From: Cyclobacterium amurskyense
GTDB taxonomy: Bacteria > Bacteroidota > Bacteroidia > Cytophagales > Cyclobacteriaceae
DNA length: 64,000 bases
Direction of reading: 5' to 3'
Assembly (NCBI RefSeq): GCF_001050135.1
Contig: NZ_CP012040.1
Location: forward strand, 310,001 to 374,000
The notes under the pieces are model-generated. The model saw nothing but the letters and a program-made list of their open reading frames with translations. It was not told the DNA's origin and ran no database searches. This document shows, in pieces, positions 1 through 8,299 of the stretch. The position numbers were made by a program, and so were the translations under genes. The stretch's first letter is position 1, and each line of letters opens with the position of its first letter.

Positions 1-2
1 CA

Positions 3-2255
3 AAAATTCCTTATCTAGCAGTTGATAATTTTCCTAAGTTAGGTTTGCTTACAGCTTGCCGATTCTTGGAATGGGTTTCAACAAACCCTGAAGGGGTAAT
101 TAGCTTACCTACTGGTAAAACTCCAGAATATTTCATCAAGTGGACAAAATTTCTTCTTGAGAATTGGGAGGGTAAAAAAGGCCTTGAAATTAGAGAAAAA
201 TATGGTTTAATCGACTGTGCCAAGCCAGTACTAAATGGCCTTCATTTTGTACAGATAGATGAGTTTTATCCAATTTCATCAGCGCAAAAAAACAGCTTCT
301 ACCATTATGTAAACAAGTTTTACATTGAAGGTCTAGGCTTGGATCCTAAAAAAGCGTTGCTTATAAACTCTGATGATATAATCCTCGCAGAAGGCAAAAG
401 CTATAAAGAGATCTTTCCTGATTCAAAAGTAGATTTATCCCTAAGGTTTAGAGAGTATAAAACACCTCAAGAAAAATTGCAACAGGAATCCATCTACTTG
501 ATCGATCAATGGTGTGGCAATTACGAAGCAAAAATCCGTGAAAAAGGTGGAATAGGTTTCTTCCTAGGAGGAATCGGCCCTGATGGTCATATTGCTTTCA
601 ACACAAGAGGATCAGATATTTTTTCTACAACCAGACTTACAGAAACAAACTTTGAAACCCAAGCTGTTGCAGCAGGTGACCTAGGAGGTATTGAAATATC
701 TGCCAATCGCCTTGTTATTACAATTGGCTTGGACACTATCGTTCATAACCCTGATGCTGTCGCTATTATTATAGCTGCTGGTGAAGCCAAAGCTGGTATA
801 GTAAAACAATCATTGGAACATTCAATGACCAATGTTTATCCAGCCACAGTACTACAGAAATTAAAGAACGGTAGATTTTATATCACCAAAGGTGCTGGCT
901 CCAAATTAACTGACAGTGCAGATCAGTATTACTTCACAGGTGAATGGAACGACACAAAGACCGAACGTTCTGTATTGGATCTTTGTAAGAAGTTGCAGAA
1001 ATATGGCCATCGTATCACACTGGAAGACCTTAGGAATGACAAGTACACCAGTCAAATCCCTGATTTGAATGAACATACTGTAAAGAATGTCATCAAAAGT
1101 ATCAGTGCGAAGATCGACAAGGGTATGGAAGAGGAGAAAAATGAAGTCTTCCTTCATACCGGACCTCACCATGATGATATCTCTTTAGGGATATTGCCAC
1201 AAATCACTAAGCAATTACATGAGAACAGCAATGATGCTCACTTTGCGGTACTTACATCTGGATTTACAGCTGTAACCAACACCTTTGTAATTGATACGCT
1301 TAGAAGTACCAAGAGATTCTTGGACAATGGAAGAATTCAAATGGTTAAATTTGAAGATTTCTATGCCTCAGGTTACAAGTTGAAAATGGACAAAGATGTG
1401 TACCATTACTTGACAAATGTAGCCTCTGACAATGCTGAAGAAAGACTTAGAGGACTATGTCACCGATTGGTGAGAGCCATTGTCTTCACCTTCGGTATCA
1501 AGTCGACAATGCAGTTAAGAGAGCAAATTAATGAAATCATCACTGTTCTTAAAAACTCCTATGATGGAGAAAAGAATCCAAAAAATATCCAGACCCTAAA
1601 AGGGATGATCAGGGAATTTGAGGAAGAACTTGTATGGGCTCACTTTGGTGTTCAAGTTAAAAATGTTCACCACCTAAGACTAGGATTCTATACAGGCGAT
1701 ATTTTCACAGAGCAACCAGACAAGAAAAGAGACGTAGAACCTATCCTCAATATGCTAAGGGAAATCAAACCTACGAAACTTAGTTTGACATTAGACCCTG
1801 AAGGCAGTGGCCCTGATACGCATTATAAAGTATTACAAGCAACTGCTGAAGCGGTAAGACAATGGAGCTTAGAAGAAGACCTCAGTAATTTTAAAATTAT
1901 AGGCTATAGGAACGTATGGTTTAAGTTCGATGCTGCTGAATCTAACGTTATTGTACCAGTTTCTTTGGGAGACATGTCAGTAATGGAAGATTCCTTCTCA
2001 AACTGTTATATGAGCCAGGTAAATGCTTCCTTCCCTAGCTACGCACACAATGGTAAGTTCAGTACCCTAGCCAAAAAGACTTGGGTAGACCAACTTAGTG
2101 ATGTGCAGCTTCTTCTTGGTAAAAATTATTTCTACCAACATCAGTCAGCGAAAGTCCGCTCAAGCCATGGTCTGATATTTTTCAGAGAAATGGAAGTGGA
2201 GGACTTCCTTGTTGAAGCCAGAGAGTTAGAAAAATCTACAGAAGGTATGCTCTAA
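3..2255 (+). CDS. Glucosamine-6-phosphate deaminase-like protein fused to a PIG-L/LmbE deacetylase domain (5' partial)
   Basis: The frame is open to the window edge, so the true start lies upstream; TTG at 45 is only the first possible start inside the window. The N-terminal third is a NagB-type sugar-phosphate isomerase/deaminase domain, with VQIDEFYPI near nt 250 and GGIGPDGHIAFN near nt 570. The C-terminal part is a PIG-L/LmbE-type zinc deacetylase domain, with GPHHDDISLG near nt 1161. NagB converts glucosamine-6-P to fructose-6-P and ammonia, and PIG-L enzymes remove N-acetyl groups from amino sugars, so the fusion could deacetylate and deaminate one substrate. The glutamate that follows the DGHIAFN motif in E. 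coli NagB is Thr here (FNTRGSD). A ROK kinase follows on the same strand, which fits amino-sugar metabolism. The domain calls are firm; the substrate is inferred. Confidence 0.85.
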   Translation, partial: KIPYLAVDNFPKLGLLTACRFLEWVSTNPEGVISLPTGKTPEYFIKWTKFLLENWEGKKGLEIREKYGLIDCAKPVLNGLHFVQIDEFYPISSAQKNSFYHYVNKFYIEGLGLDPKKALLINSDDIILAEGKSYKEIFPDSKVDLSLRFREYKTPQEKLQQESIYLIDQWCGNYEAKIREKGGIGFFLGGIGPDGHIAFNTRGSDIFSTTRLTETNFETQAVAAGDLGGIEISANRLVITIGLDTIVHNPDAVAIIIAAGEAKAGIVKQSLEHSMTNVYPATVLQKLKNGRFYITKGAGSKLTDSADQYYFTGEWNDTKTERSVLDLCKKLQKYGHRITLEDLRNDKYTSQIPDLNEHTVKNVIKSISAKIDKGMEEEKNEVFLHTGPHHDDISLGILPQITKQLHENSNDAHFAVLTSGFTAVTNTFVIDTLRSTKRFLDNGRIQMVKFEDFYASGYKLKMDKDVYHYLTNVASDNAEERLRGLCHRLVRAIVFTFGIKSTMQLREQINEIITVLKNSYDGEKNPKNIQTLKGMIREFEEELVWAHFGVQVKNVHHLRLGFYTGDIFTEQPDKKRDVEPILNMLREIKPTKLSLTLDPEGSGPDTHYKVLQATAEAVRQWSLEEDLSNFKIIGYRNVWFKFDAAESNVIVPVSLGDMSVMEDSFSNCYMSQVNASFPSYAHNGKFSTLAKKTWVDQLSDVQLLLGKNYFYQHQSAKVRSSHGLIFFREMEVEDFLVEARELEKSTEGML

Positions 2256-2273
2256 CCCAAAAAGATTACTTAT

Positions 2274-2310
2274 CAGATTCGCCTGTAAAAAAATAATATA
2301 GGCGAATCTG
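2274..2310 (+). terminator. Hairpin downstream of the NagB/PIG-L gene
   Basis: An 11-bp perfect inverted repeat, CAGATTCGCCT at 2274-2284 and AGGCGAATCTG at 2300-2310, starts 19 bases after the stop codon. The loop is 15 bases and A-rich. There is no long T-run after it, so it may be a weak terminator or an mRNA-stabilising 3' hairpin. Confidence 0.5.
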
Positions 2311-2411
2311 GTATTTCATTAGGCTTTAGTTTGGCCAAGGGTCTAAATAAAAAGACACCTTGATTGGATACATTATAATTAATCGGGTATATCCTGAAAT
2401 TTGGGAGTAAA

Positions 2412-3311
2412 ATGAAAATTAACAATATGGTTCTTGGATTAGATATTGGAGGTACAAAAATTAGTTCAGGATTATTTAGAGATGGTGAATTGACCGATAG
2501 CATGGAGATAAAAACTCCAGCAAATTCTCCAAAAGAAGAGATACTTGAGACCATTTCTAAACAAATAGAAGCTTATAAACACTATAATTTAAAAGCTATA
2601 GGAATAGGTATTCCTGGACTAGTAGATCCCATACACGGGATAATCTATAATTTGGCCAATATACCATCGTTCCATAATGTTAATCTAAAAAAATATTTGG
2701 AAGAAAGATTCGGCATTCCAGTAGCCGTCAATAACGATGCGAATTGCTTTGCCTTAGGAGAATATAAATTTGGGGCAGCAAGAATACACAAGCATGTGGT
2801 CGGCATTACACTTGGTACAGGCATTGGTACAGGTATTATAGCCAATGGTCATCTATACACTGGAAGACTCTGTGGTGCTGGAGAATGGGGAGCAATCCCT
2901 TACCTAGATGGTACTTTTGAAGACTATTGCGGAAGTAAATTTTTCAAGGAAAGATACAAAACAAGTGCAAAAAAGCTTTCTGTTAGAGCCAGTGAAGGTG
3001 ATCAGGAGGCAATTGAAATTTTTTACGAATTCGGAAAACACATAGGAGAACTGATTTACAGACTATTGCTCACATTTGCTCCAGAGGCGATTGTGATTGG
3101 TGGTTCAATTAGAAAAGCATTCCCCTACTTTGAAAAGGGAGTTCAAGAAGTTATTGATGCATTCCCTTACCTACCGATTTCCGAAAACTTAAAACTCTAC
3201 GTTTCTTCATCAAATGATTCAGCCATTTTAGGAGCCATTTCTTTAGTCGAAGAAAACGAATATTTGGTAAATAATGAAGCAACCATAAACATCTCCAACC
3301 CTTTGGTCTAA
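2412..3311 (+). CDS. ROK-family sugar kinase
   Basis: The 299-residue protein has the usual ROK length. The phosphate-binding motif LGLDIGGTKIS lies near the N-terminus, the sugar-binding segment VAVNNDANCFALGE near residue 105, and GITLGTGIGTGII near 136. ROK kinases phosphorylate glucose, N-acetylglucosamine, N-acetylmannosamine and similar sugars with ATP in the cytoplasm. The common ROK zinc motif CxCGxxGCxE is not present; the equivalent stretch reads GEWGAIPYLDGTFEDYCGS. The ATG at 2412 follows GGGAGTAAA, a reasonable ribosome binding site. It lies 156 bases after the NagB/PIG-L gene, so a role in amino-sugar phosphorylation is plausible. Specificity cannot be read from the sequence. 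Confidence 0.85.
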   Translation: MKINNMVLGLDIGGTKISSGLFRDGELTDSMEIKTPANSPKEEILETISKQIEAYKHYNLKAIGIGIPGLVDPIHGIIYNLANIPSFHNVNLKKYLEERFGIPVAVNNDANCFALGEYKFGAARIHKHVVGITLGTGIGTGIIANGHLYTGRLCGAGEWGAIPYLDGTFEDYCGSKFFKERYKTSAKKLSVRASEGDQEAIEIFYEFGKHIGELIYRLLLTFAPEAIVIGGSIRKAFPYFEKGVQEVIDAFPYLPISENLKLYVSSSNDSAILGAISLVEENEYLVNNEATINISNPLV

Positions 3312-3562
3312 CCATTGGCTTTGATATCCCTTCAAAATAAAAACTTGTTAGTAGTTTTGACAAAGTTTTTTTGTTTATCTTTTCACAAAGTGAATTGAAA
3401 CAAATGGCAAGCGTGATTATTTAAGTAATGCCTTTCCCTACACGCCTTTTCTCATTATAAACTACCAAATCACCATAAGCCCCAACAACAGCTCTATTTA
3501 TACTTTGGGTTAGGGTATTTCAAGTCATTATAGATTATTTATTACATATTTCGGGTTTATAG

Positions 3563-3570
3563 TATTTTTG
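3563..3570 (+). promoter_or_regulatory. Possible -7 element of a Bacteroidota promoter
   Basis: TATTTTTG at 3563-3570 matches the Bacteroidota -7 consensus TAnnTTTG and lies 31 bases before the ATG of the haloperoxidase-like gene. No clear TTG -33 element was found at the expected distance, so the call is tentative. Confidence 0.35.
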
Positions 3571-3601
3571 AATACATTTATAGACCCAATTATTTCCCAG
3601 T

Positions 3602-4990
3602 ATGTCTATAGGTAAATTTTATTTAATCACTACTTTCCTATTCGCAACAATTACGAATAATCTTTTTGCTCAAGTCAATACTTCTAAAGTCGACATCTCT
3701 GAAGTGGAAGTTTTTGCAAGAGACAAGATGATAGAACACCTGTTTTCCATAACAGATATAATGGTTACAGATGTCACTAGCCCTCCTGGAGCCGCTAGAT
3801 TTTATGCTTATTCCCTTTTAGGAGCTTACCTCGTTTATGGAGTTAATGAATCGCCCCTTCTACAACAGCTTCAGCATCCAATACCTAAACCAGATCCAAC
3901 TCTACTCCCAGATAGAAAAGGAATAAATTTAGCTTTTACAAGTACCTACGCCATGTTGGAAGTTGGGAAAAACATAATGCCTTCTGGTAAAAAACTAACA
4001 ACTGCACAGGAAACCTTGGTGCGTGAGTATAGCAAAAAGAAACTCATCAAGAAAAAGGCTTTAAAACAAAGTATTGACTATGCAAAAAAAATTGCAGCAG
4101 TTGTATTGAATTACGCCAAGGAGGATGGTTACAGCCGCCTTAGCACCCTCAAAAGATATAGCCCAAGTAAAGGCCCTGGTAAATGGTACCCCACTCCTCC
4201 TGCTTATATGGCAGCCATAGACCCGGAGTGGCGAACAATCCGACCCTTCTTTTTGGAAAACTTAGCAGCTTATAGTCCCCCTTCTCCTGCTGAATATTCT
4301 GAAGACAAAAGCAGTTCATTTTTCAGGCAATTATTGGAGATTTATGAAGTCACTACACAATTGACCGAAGAGCAAACGCTAATAGCCAATTTCTGGGACT
4401 GTAATCCTTTCAATGTCTCTTATAGTGGGCATATGGCTATAGGTCTCAAGAAAATCTCACCAGGCGGCCATTGGATGGGGATTACTGGCATTGCAAGTCA
4501 GAAGGCTGGGTTGAATTTTAAAGAAAGCCTTTATATCCATACCCTTGTAGCAATGGGTCTTCATGATGCCTTTATTAGTTGTTGGGATGAAAAGTACAGA
4601 AGTGACCGCATAAGACCCCTTACAGCCATCAATGAACTTATTGATGAGACATGGCGCCCCATTTTACAAACCCCACCCTTTCCTGAATACACAAGTGGGC
4701 ATAGCGTGATTTCTAAAACCTCCGCTGTGTTATTGACTTCTTATTTTGGTGAAAATTTTAATTTTATCGACGACTCAGAAGTATTCTTTGGTCTACCTGA
4801 GCGAGAATTCGATTCCTTTCTCAAAGCATCGGATGAAGCAGCCATATCAAGACTATATGGAGGAATTCATTTCAGAGATGCCATAGAGGTAGGCATGCAA
4901 CAGGGAGAAAAAATTGCCAAATATATCCTAAAAAGAACCCAATCTCATCCAAACCTATTGGGTGGTAAATCCACCGGTCGTTCTAAATAA
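3602..4990 (+). CDS. Exported vanadium-dependent haloperoxidase-like / PAP2 superfamily protein
   Basis: The protein has 462 residues with an N-terminal signal peptide that probably ends at NNLFAQ (about residue 24), so it should act in the periplasm or outside the cell. The C-terminal part carries the three vanadate/phosphate-binding signatures of the PAP2/haloperoxidase superfamily in order: KYRSDRIRP near residue 331, PPFPEYTSGHS with SGH near 365, and SRLYGGIHFRDA with the last His near 423. Proteins of this type either oxidise halides with peroxide or act as acid phosphatases; sequence alone does not decide. The next gene is convergent and only one base separates the ends. Confidence 0.82.
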   Translation: MSIGKFYLITTFLFATITNNLFAQVNTSKVDISEVEVFARDKMIEHLFSITDIMVTDVTSPPGAARFYAYSLLGAYLVYGVNESPLLQQLQHPIPKPDPTLLPDRKGINLAFTSTYAMLEVGKNIMPSGKKLTTAQETLVREYSKKKLIKKKALKQSIDYAKKIAAVVLNYAKEDGYSRLSTLKRYSPSKGPGKWYPTPPAYMAAIDPEWRTIRPFFLENLAAYSPPSPAEYSEDKSSSFFRQLLEIYEVTTQLTEEQTLIANFWDCNPFNVSYSGHMAIGLKKISPGGHWMGITGIASQKAGLNFKESLYIHTLVAMGLHDAFISCWDEKYRSDRIRPLTAINELIDETWRPILQTPPFPEYTSGHSVISKTSAVLLTSYFGENFNFIDDSEVFFGLPEREFDSFLKASDEAAISRLYGGIHFRDAIEVGMQQGEKIAKYILKRTQSHPNLLGGKSTGRSK

Positions 4991-4991
4991 C

Positions 4992-5561
4992 CTATTCAGC
5001 ATTAGCTACTTTAATTTCAAAGTGATCAAAAGTGACTTCAAACCCACCCCCCTTTGGAGAAGCAGCCATAAAGCCTATTTTTAATGAAGGTGAAGGAGGA
5101 AAATAGGCTTGCCGAAGTAGCTGATAGGTCGAACCATCTAAGCTATAACTTACCTCTACATAATCGTTACCTCTTTTAGCTTTAATAAAGAAAGTCTCCG
5201 GCATTCCCTTTATAGGGGCAACTGACCAATCTGAGCATTCTCTGGTAACAACTGCACTGGCTTTTTGAATATCATCTACATATTCTATTCCTGCCTTTAT
5301 CCAATTTTCCCAATCATGAAAAATCATCAGGCCTGCTTGATCGTATAAATCAGTGTATTTTCCGGAAAATTGAAGCAAAAATTCAAAATTACCCGATTGT
5401 TCTGTAAATAAAAAATGACCATTTTCACTTATAAACCCATAATGAGTTTTTCTCCAAAAGTCGGTTTCAGCATCAGTCTTCAAATGCAAAGTCCCATTGT
5501 CTTCTGACCATGAATGAGGCGGGTTCATCCAATTAAATTCTCTTCCTTCAATATTTATCAT
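4992..5561 (-). CDS. DUF1349 family protein
   Basis: The product has about 189 residues if the ATG at 5561 is used; an in-frame TTG at 5603 would add 14 residues that fit the family poorly. DUF1349 proteins are beta-sandwich (concanavalin-like) proteins, recognised here by DLYDQAGLMIFHDWENWIKAGIE-type sequence in the middle and by the closing segment KIGFMAASPKGGGFEVTFDHF near the C-terminus. No signal peptide is seen, so it is likely cytoplasmic. Family members are often linked to carbohydrate metabolism but no reaction is established from sequence. Confidence 0.75.
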   Translation of the reverse strand: MINIEGREFNWMNPPHSWSEDNGTLHLKTDAETDFWRKTHYGFISENGHFLFTEQSGNFEFLLQFSGKYTDLYDQAGLMIFHDWENWIKAGIEYVDDIQKASAVVTRECSDWSVAPIKGMPETFFIKAKRGNDYVEVSYSLDGSTYQLLRQAYFPPSPSLKIGFMAASPKGGGFEVTFDHFEIKVANAE

Positions 5562-5798
5562 AAATGATATGACTTCTAATTTTACATTCAATTTATTCAA
5601 CAAATACCAGTGCTGCTTTCAATTTACAAATCGACACCATACCACACCTAAGATCAAAGCTCCTCATCTTCAGAAGTCAAGTTATCCTTAATAGACCTGT
5701 TCATTATTAAATCATTTAGGACAGGATTCCACCGAATCGCTAGCCACTATATATGGCATGGTTTTAGCCATTTTTCTAATTCATCAAGCAATAAAGCC

Positions 5799-5996
5799 AT
5801 GAATTTAAGCCAATCCTCCGTAAGAAGCTTAGAAAATCCTTATTTTATTTCTGAAAAAGGAGATGAAGTAGATAAGGGCAGCAATCGATCGACTCCAGGA
5901 ACATCTGGTGATGGTCCTCGGCCACCCAGAGAGGAAGAATATCCAGATGACAACGAAAAAAAAGATGAAAAAGTCAAAAAAAAGCACAAGAACTGA
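5799..5996 (+). CDS. Small charged proline-rich protein, unknown
   Basis: A 65-codon ORF starts with ATG at 5799 and ends inside the left arm of a strong terminator hairpin. The protein is low-complexity: a Ser/Asn-rich start, a middle with TSGDGPRPPREEEYPDD, and a Lys-rich tail ending KKKHKN. It has no signal peptide or membrane segment and no family I recognise. The position directly before a terminator supports transcription on this strand. The composition is also compatible with a chance ORF. Confidence 0.45.
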   Translation: MNLSQSSVRSLENPYFISEKGDEVDKGSNRSTPGTSGDGPRPPREEEYPDDNEKKDEKVKKKHKN

Positions 5997-6021
5997 GAAA
6001 ATTCTCAATTCTTGTGCTTTT
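5980..6021 (+). terminator. Strong bidirectional intrinsic terminator
   Basis: AAAAGCACAAGAACTGAGAA at 5980-5999 pairs with TTCTCAATTCTTGTGCTTTT at 6002-6021, 20-base arms with one mismatch and a two-base loop. A and T runs flank both arms, so it can stop transcripts from both the 65-codon ORF (+) and the gene at 6077-7123 (-). The stop codon of the small ORF lies inside the left arm. Confidence 0.8.
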
Positions 6022-6076
6022 AATCTTTATTCATGAAACCAAATCCCGTAATTAAATGGGATTAATTTAAATTAAT

Positions 6077-7123
6077 TTAGTTTACATCAATCACCATTTT
6101 CCCTAATGAAACCACTATTTTTAATAGCCTGTCATTAATGCCTTTTCTAGCTGAGGCAAATGAATCTTTATTGTAGCAATCTGTGTAATCACTCAGGTGC
6201 AAGAAGAGTTTACTTCCTCCATCGGTAAGTTCTACACTTATCTTCAAGCCACTACTATAATCTAGTTGAACCATGTCCATTTGTCGCAATTCCGGTTCGC
6301 TTTTTCTTCCTGTAAGTTTGTTGAAAAACAACTGCTTCTTATAATCAGAAATACTTACCAATTCTTCATGCATTGCATCGGAAGGTGGCTTGGTTCTAAA
6401 CCTATCGAATATTTTCTTGTTTTCACCTTCTGAGGTAATATTGAAAGTTTTCTCTCCGTATAGCTTATACCTAATCTGCAAATCAACATGAAAATCATAA
6501 AGGCTTTTCTCTTTTCCTTTTAGATCTTTCACCAAATCTTCAATCAATGAAATCTGTAATTCAATATTTTTGTCCTTATCCAGATCTAAAATAACGTGAT
6601 TTCTTTCATCAAAAGCCAAATAGGCTTCAAATCCCTCTTCAATATTAAGAATCCTTTCTTTTAGGTCTTCGTATCCTGCATGAGACTCTTTATAGGCCCC
6701 ATTGTTCTTTGTAACGATTTTGTCAATCTGTTGAGATAGAACTACACCTTTAATCACTATTTTGGTTTTTTCTTCATCCATAGATGGAAAAGAATTTCCG
6801 GCTAAAAAAGTATGGGTAAAAATAGCTGCTTGCTGGTGTGCGTTAAACACCAAAAATCTTCCTTCAGCATTTGGGTAGCCAATTATTGTTCGGCTAAGTT
6901 CAGAATCAAACCCAAGGACATAATCATAATCTTGTCCCTTGATTTCTTCCAAGGCCGGTAATAAAAACTTATAGTTAAGATTTTCATCAGAGTTTTGCCC
7001 AGGAGTATAGAACAAGGTTTCCATTTTACTTTCTGAGACAGATTTTAACCCTTTTGCAGTCTCTGGCAAATAGATTAACCCTTTCGGTGTAATATTTACT
7101 TCTACAGGCTGGTCGTTTTCCAT
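6077..7123 (-). CDS. Hypothetical protein, 348 residues
   Basis: I do not recognise this protein. It has no signal peptide and no membrane segment, and it is rich in Lys, Glu and Asp with mixed alpha/beta character. The middle (about residues 150-225) looks helical (KERILNIEEGFEAYLAFDER and following). The reading frame is intact over more than 1 kb and codon use resembles its neighbours, so it is very likely a real gene. It is transcribed toward the terminator at 5980-6021, and its upstream neighbours lie 445 bases away on the same strand, so it is probably a separate unit. Confidence 0.7.
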   Translation of the reverse strand: MENDQPVEVNITPKGLIYLPETAKGLKSVSESKMETLFYTPGQNSDENLNYKFLLPALEEIKGQDYDYVLGFDSELSRTIIGYPNAEGRFLVFNAHQQAAIFTHTFLAGNSFPSMDEEKTKIVIKGVVLSQQIDKIVTKNNGAYKESHAGYEDLKERILNIEEGFEAYLAFDERNHVILDLDKDKNIELQISLIEDLVKDLKGKEKSLYDFHVDLQIRYKLYGEKTFNITSEGENKKIFDRFRTKPPSDAMHEELVSISDYKKQLFFNKLTGRKSEPELRQMDMVQLDYSSGLKISVELTDGGSKLFLHLSDYTDCYNKDSFASARKGINDRLLKIVVSLGKMVIDVN

Positions 7124-7568
7124 TGGTATACGTATTTCAATTTTATAGGATGTACCTAATTTGTGTAAACTATTGATATGCTAACCCAGACGATTCCTTT
7201 TTTATCTTTTGAAATCCCAGGCGGAAGGAATAAGTATCAAAATTATGTTTTAATAAACGACAAAGCAAGAAAGCAACCGAACCTTTCTAAAATATTCTTA
7301 TTTTCACCAATCGCTTCTTCTCTAATTTAATGAATCCTTTAAATAAATCTCCAAATTCTCCATTATCTATACCTCTATGTAGATTGCTTATTATAATTGC
7401 GAGATCAATACCCTCTCCCCAATTATTAAAAAATTCAAAAAAAAGTGAAATTTATAACTTTGAATGAGCAGGAATAAAACATGAGAAAACCTAATATTAA
7501 TTCCTAAAGTAATTTCAGTCCCTCATTTGGCCCGCCCAATTCCTTATCTACTTTTTAACTGCAGCCGA
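7124..7568. other. Intergenic region, 445 bases, no gene seen
   Basis: The region lies between two minus-strand genes and is AT-rich. No ORF with convincing composition, no RNA gene and no clear terminator was found. It should contain the promoter of the 6077-7123 gene, but no clean TTG/TAnnTTTG pair was found on the minus strand. Confidence 0.5.
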
Positions 7569-8297
7569 CTAAAGAGCATGCTTCACAAGATTTTCGTAAA
7601 TGGGTTGACATTCTTTAAGCAATGGAACCAAATGGTTAGGAAATTCAACCTTCTTTTTCTGGTATGGCTGAAAACCTGTGGATAAATGCACATTTCGGTA
7701 CCAATACTTTGCCCAAATACCATCTTCTGGAATAGGTCCCTGCTTCCATTTGAGCATCTCTTGCATAAATGGAATTCCTACAACAGTAGATAATTTTCGC
7801 AACTGTCCCTCAGGGTCTTGCAAAACCATTTTTGCATCAAGAACGACAAATGGTAATTTTTTAGTTTTAAAAAAATCTAACAACTCAATTTGCATGGCGT
7901 AACCAATATCTGCCATGCTAGGCTGATCTATCACCTTGGAAAAAGACAAAAGCATTTCTTCCGGACTCCTTGTCAAAATAATATTGGCCCCAGCCTGCAT
8001 AAATTGCCAATCAAGTTTGATTAAATGATGGCTCATGTTTTTATAAAAGGCTACAGGTTTGGATTGGTCCCCCAACATCCACTCAATTACCTTCCTTCCA
8101 TCTGTTTCCATATTTGACAAAATCTCATCGGCACCTGGGTGAAAGGGTTTGGCAGATGAGTGGCTTAGATAATGTGCATACAAAGGTTCGTCGGCTACAA
8201 TGGTATCGTTTCGCTGGGCAAAACTGTACATTAAGGCTGTTGAAATATTCCGTGGGCCAGACCAAAGGAATATCTTTTTATTGTTTTTATCTGCCAT
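7569..8297 (-). CDS. P-loop sulfotransferase-like protein linked to the aminotransferase
   Basis: This 242-residue cytoplasmic protein opens with FLWSGPRNISTALMYSFAQR near residues 10-29. That stretch resembles the PAPS-binding loop of sulfotransferases, with SGPRNIST in place of the canonical GxPRSGTT-like motif. A second sulfotransferase-like stretch is ANIILTRSPEEMLLSF in the middle. The start codon lies two bases after the stop of the aminotransferase gene, so the two are almost certainly co-transcribed and probably act in one pathway. Whether it truly transfers sulfate, and to what, cannot be inferred. Confidence 0.72.
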   Translation of the reverse strand: MADKNNKKIFLWSGPRNISTALMYSFAQRNDTIVADEPLYAHYLSHSSAKPFHPGADEILSNMETDGRKVIEWMLGDQSKPVAFYKNMSHHLIKLDWQFMQAGANIILTRSPEEMLLSFSKVIDQPSMADIGYAMQIELLDFFKTKKLPFVVLDAKMVLQDPEGQLRKLSTVVGIPFMQEMLKWKQGPIPEDGIWAKYWYRNVHLSTGFQPYQKKKVEFPNHLVPLLKECQPIYENLVKHAL

Positions 8298-8299
8298 GT

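Noticed and set aside
7455..7462. TAACTTTG, a perfect -7 element on the plus strand.
   Set aside because: No TTG at the right distance and no plus-strand gene downstream for more than 2 kb.
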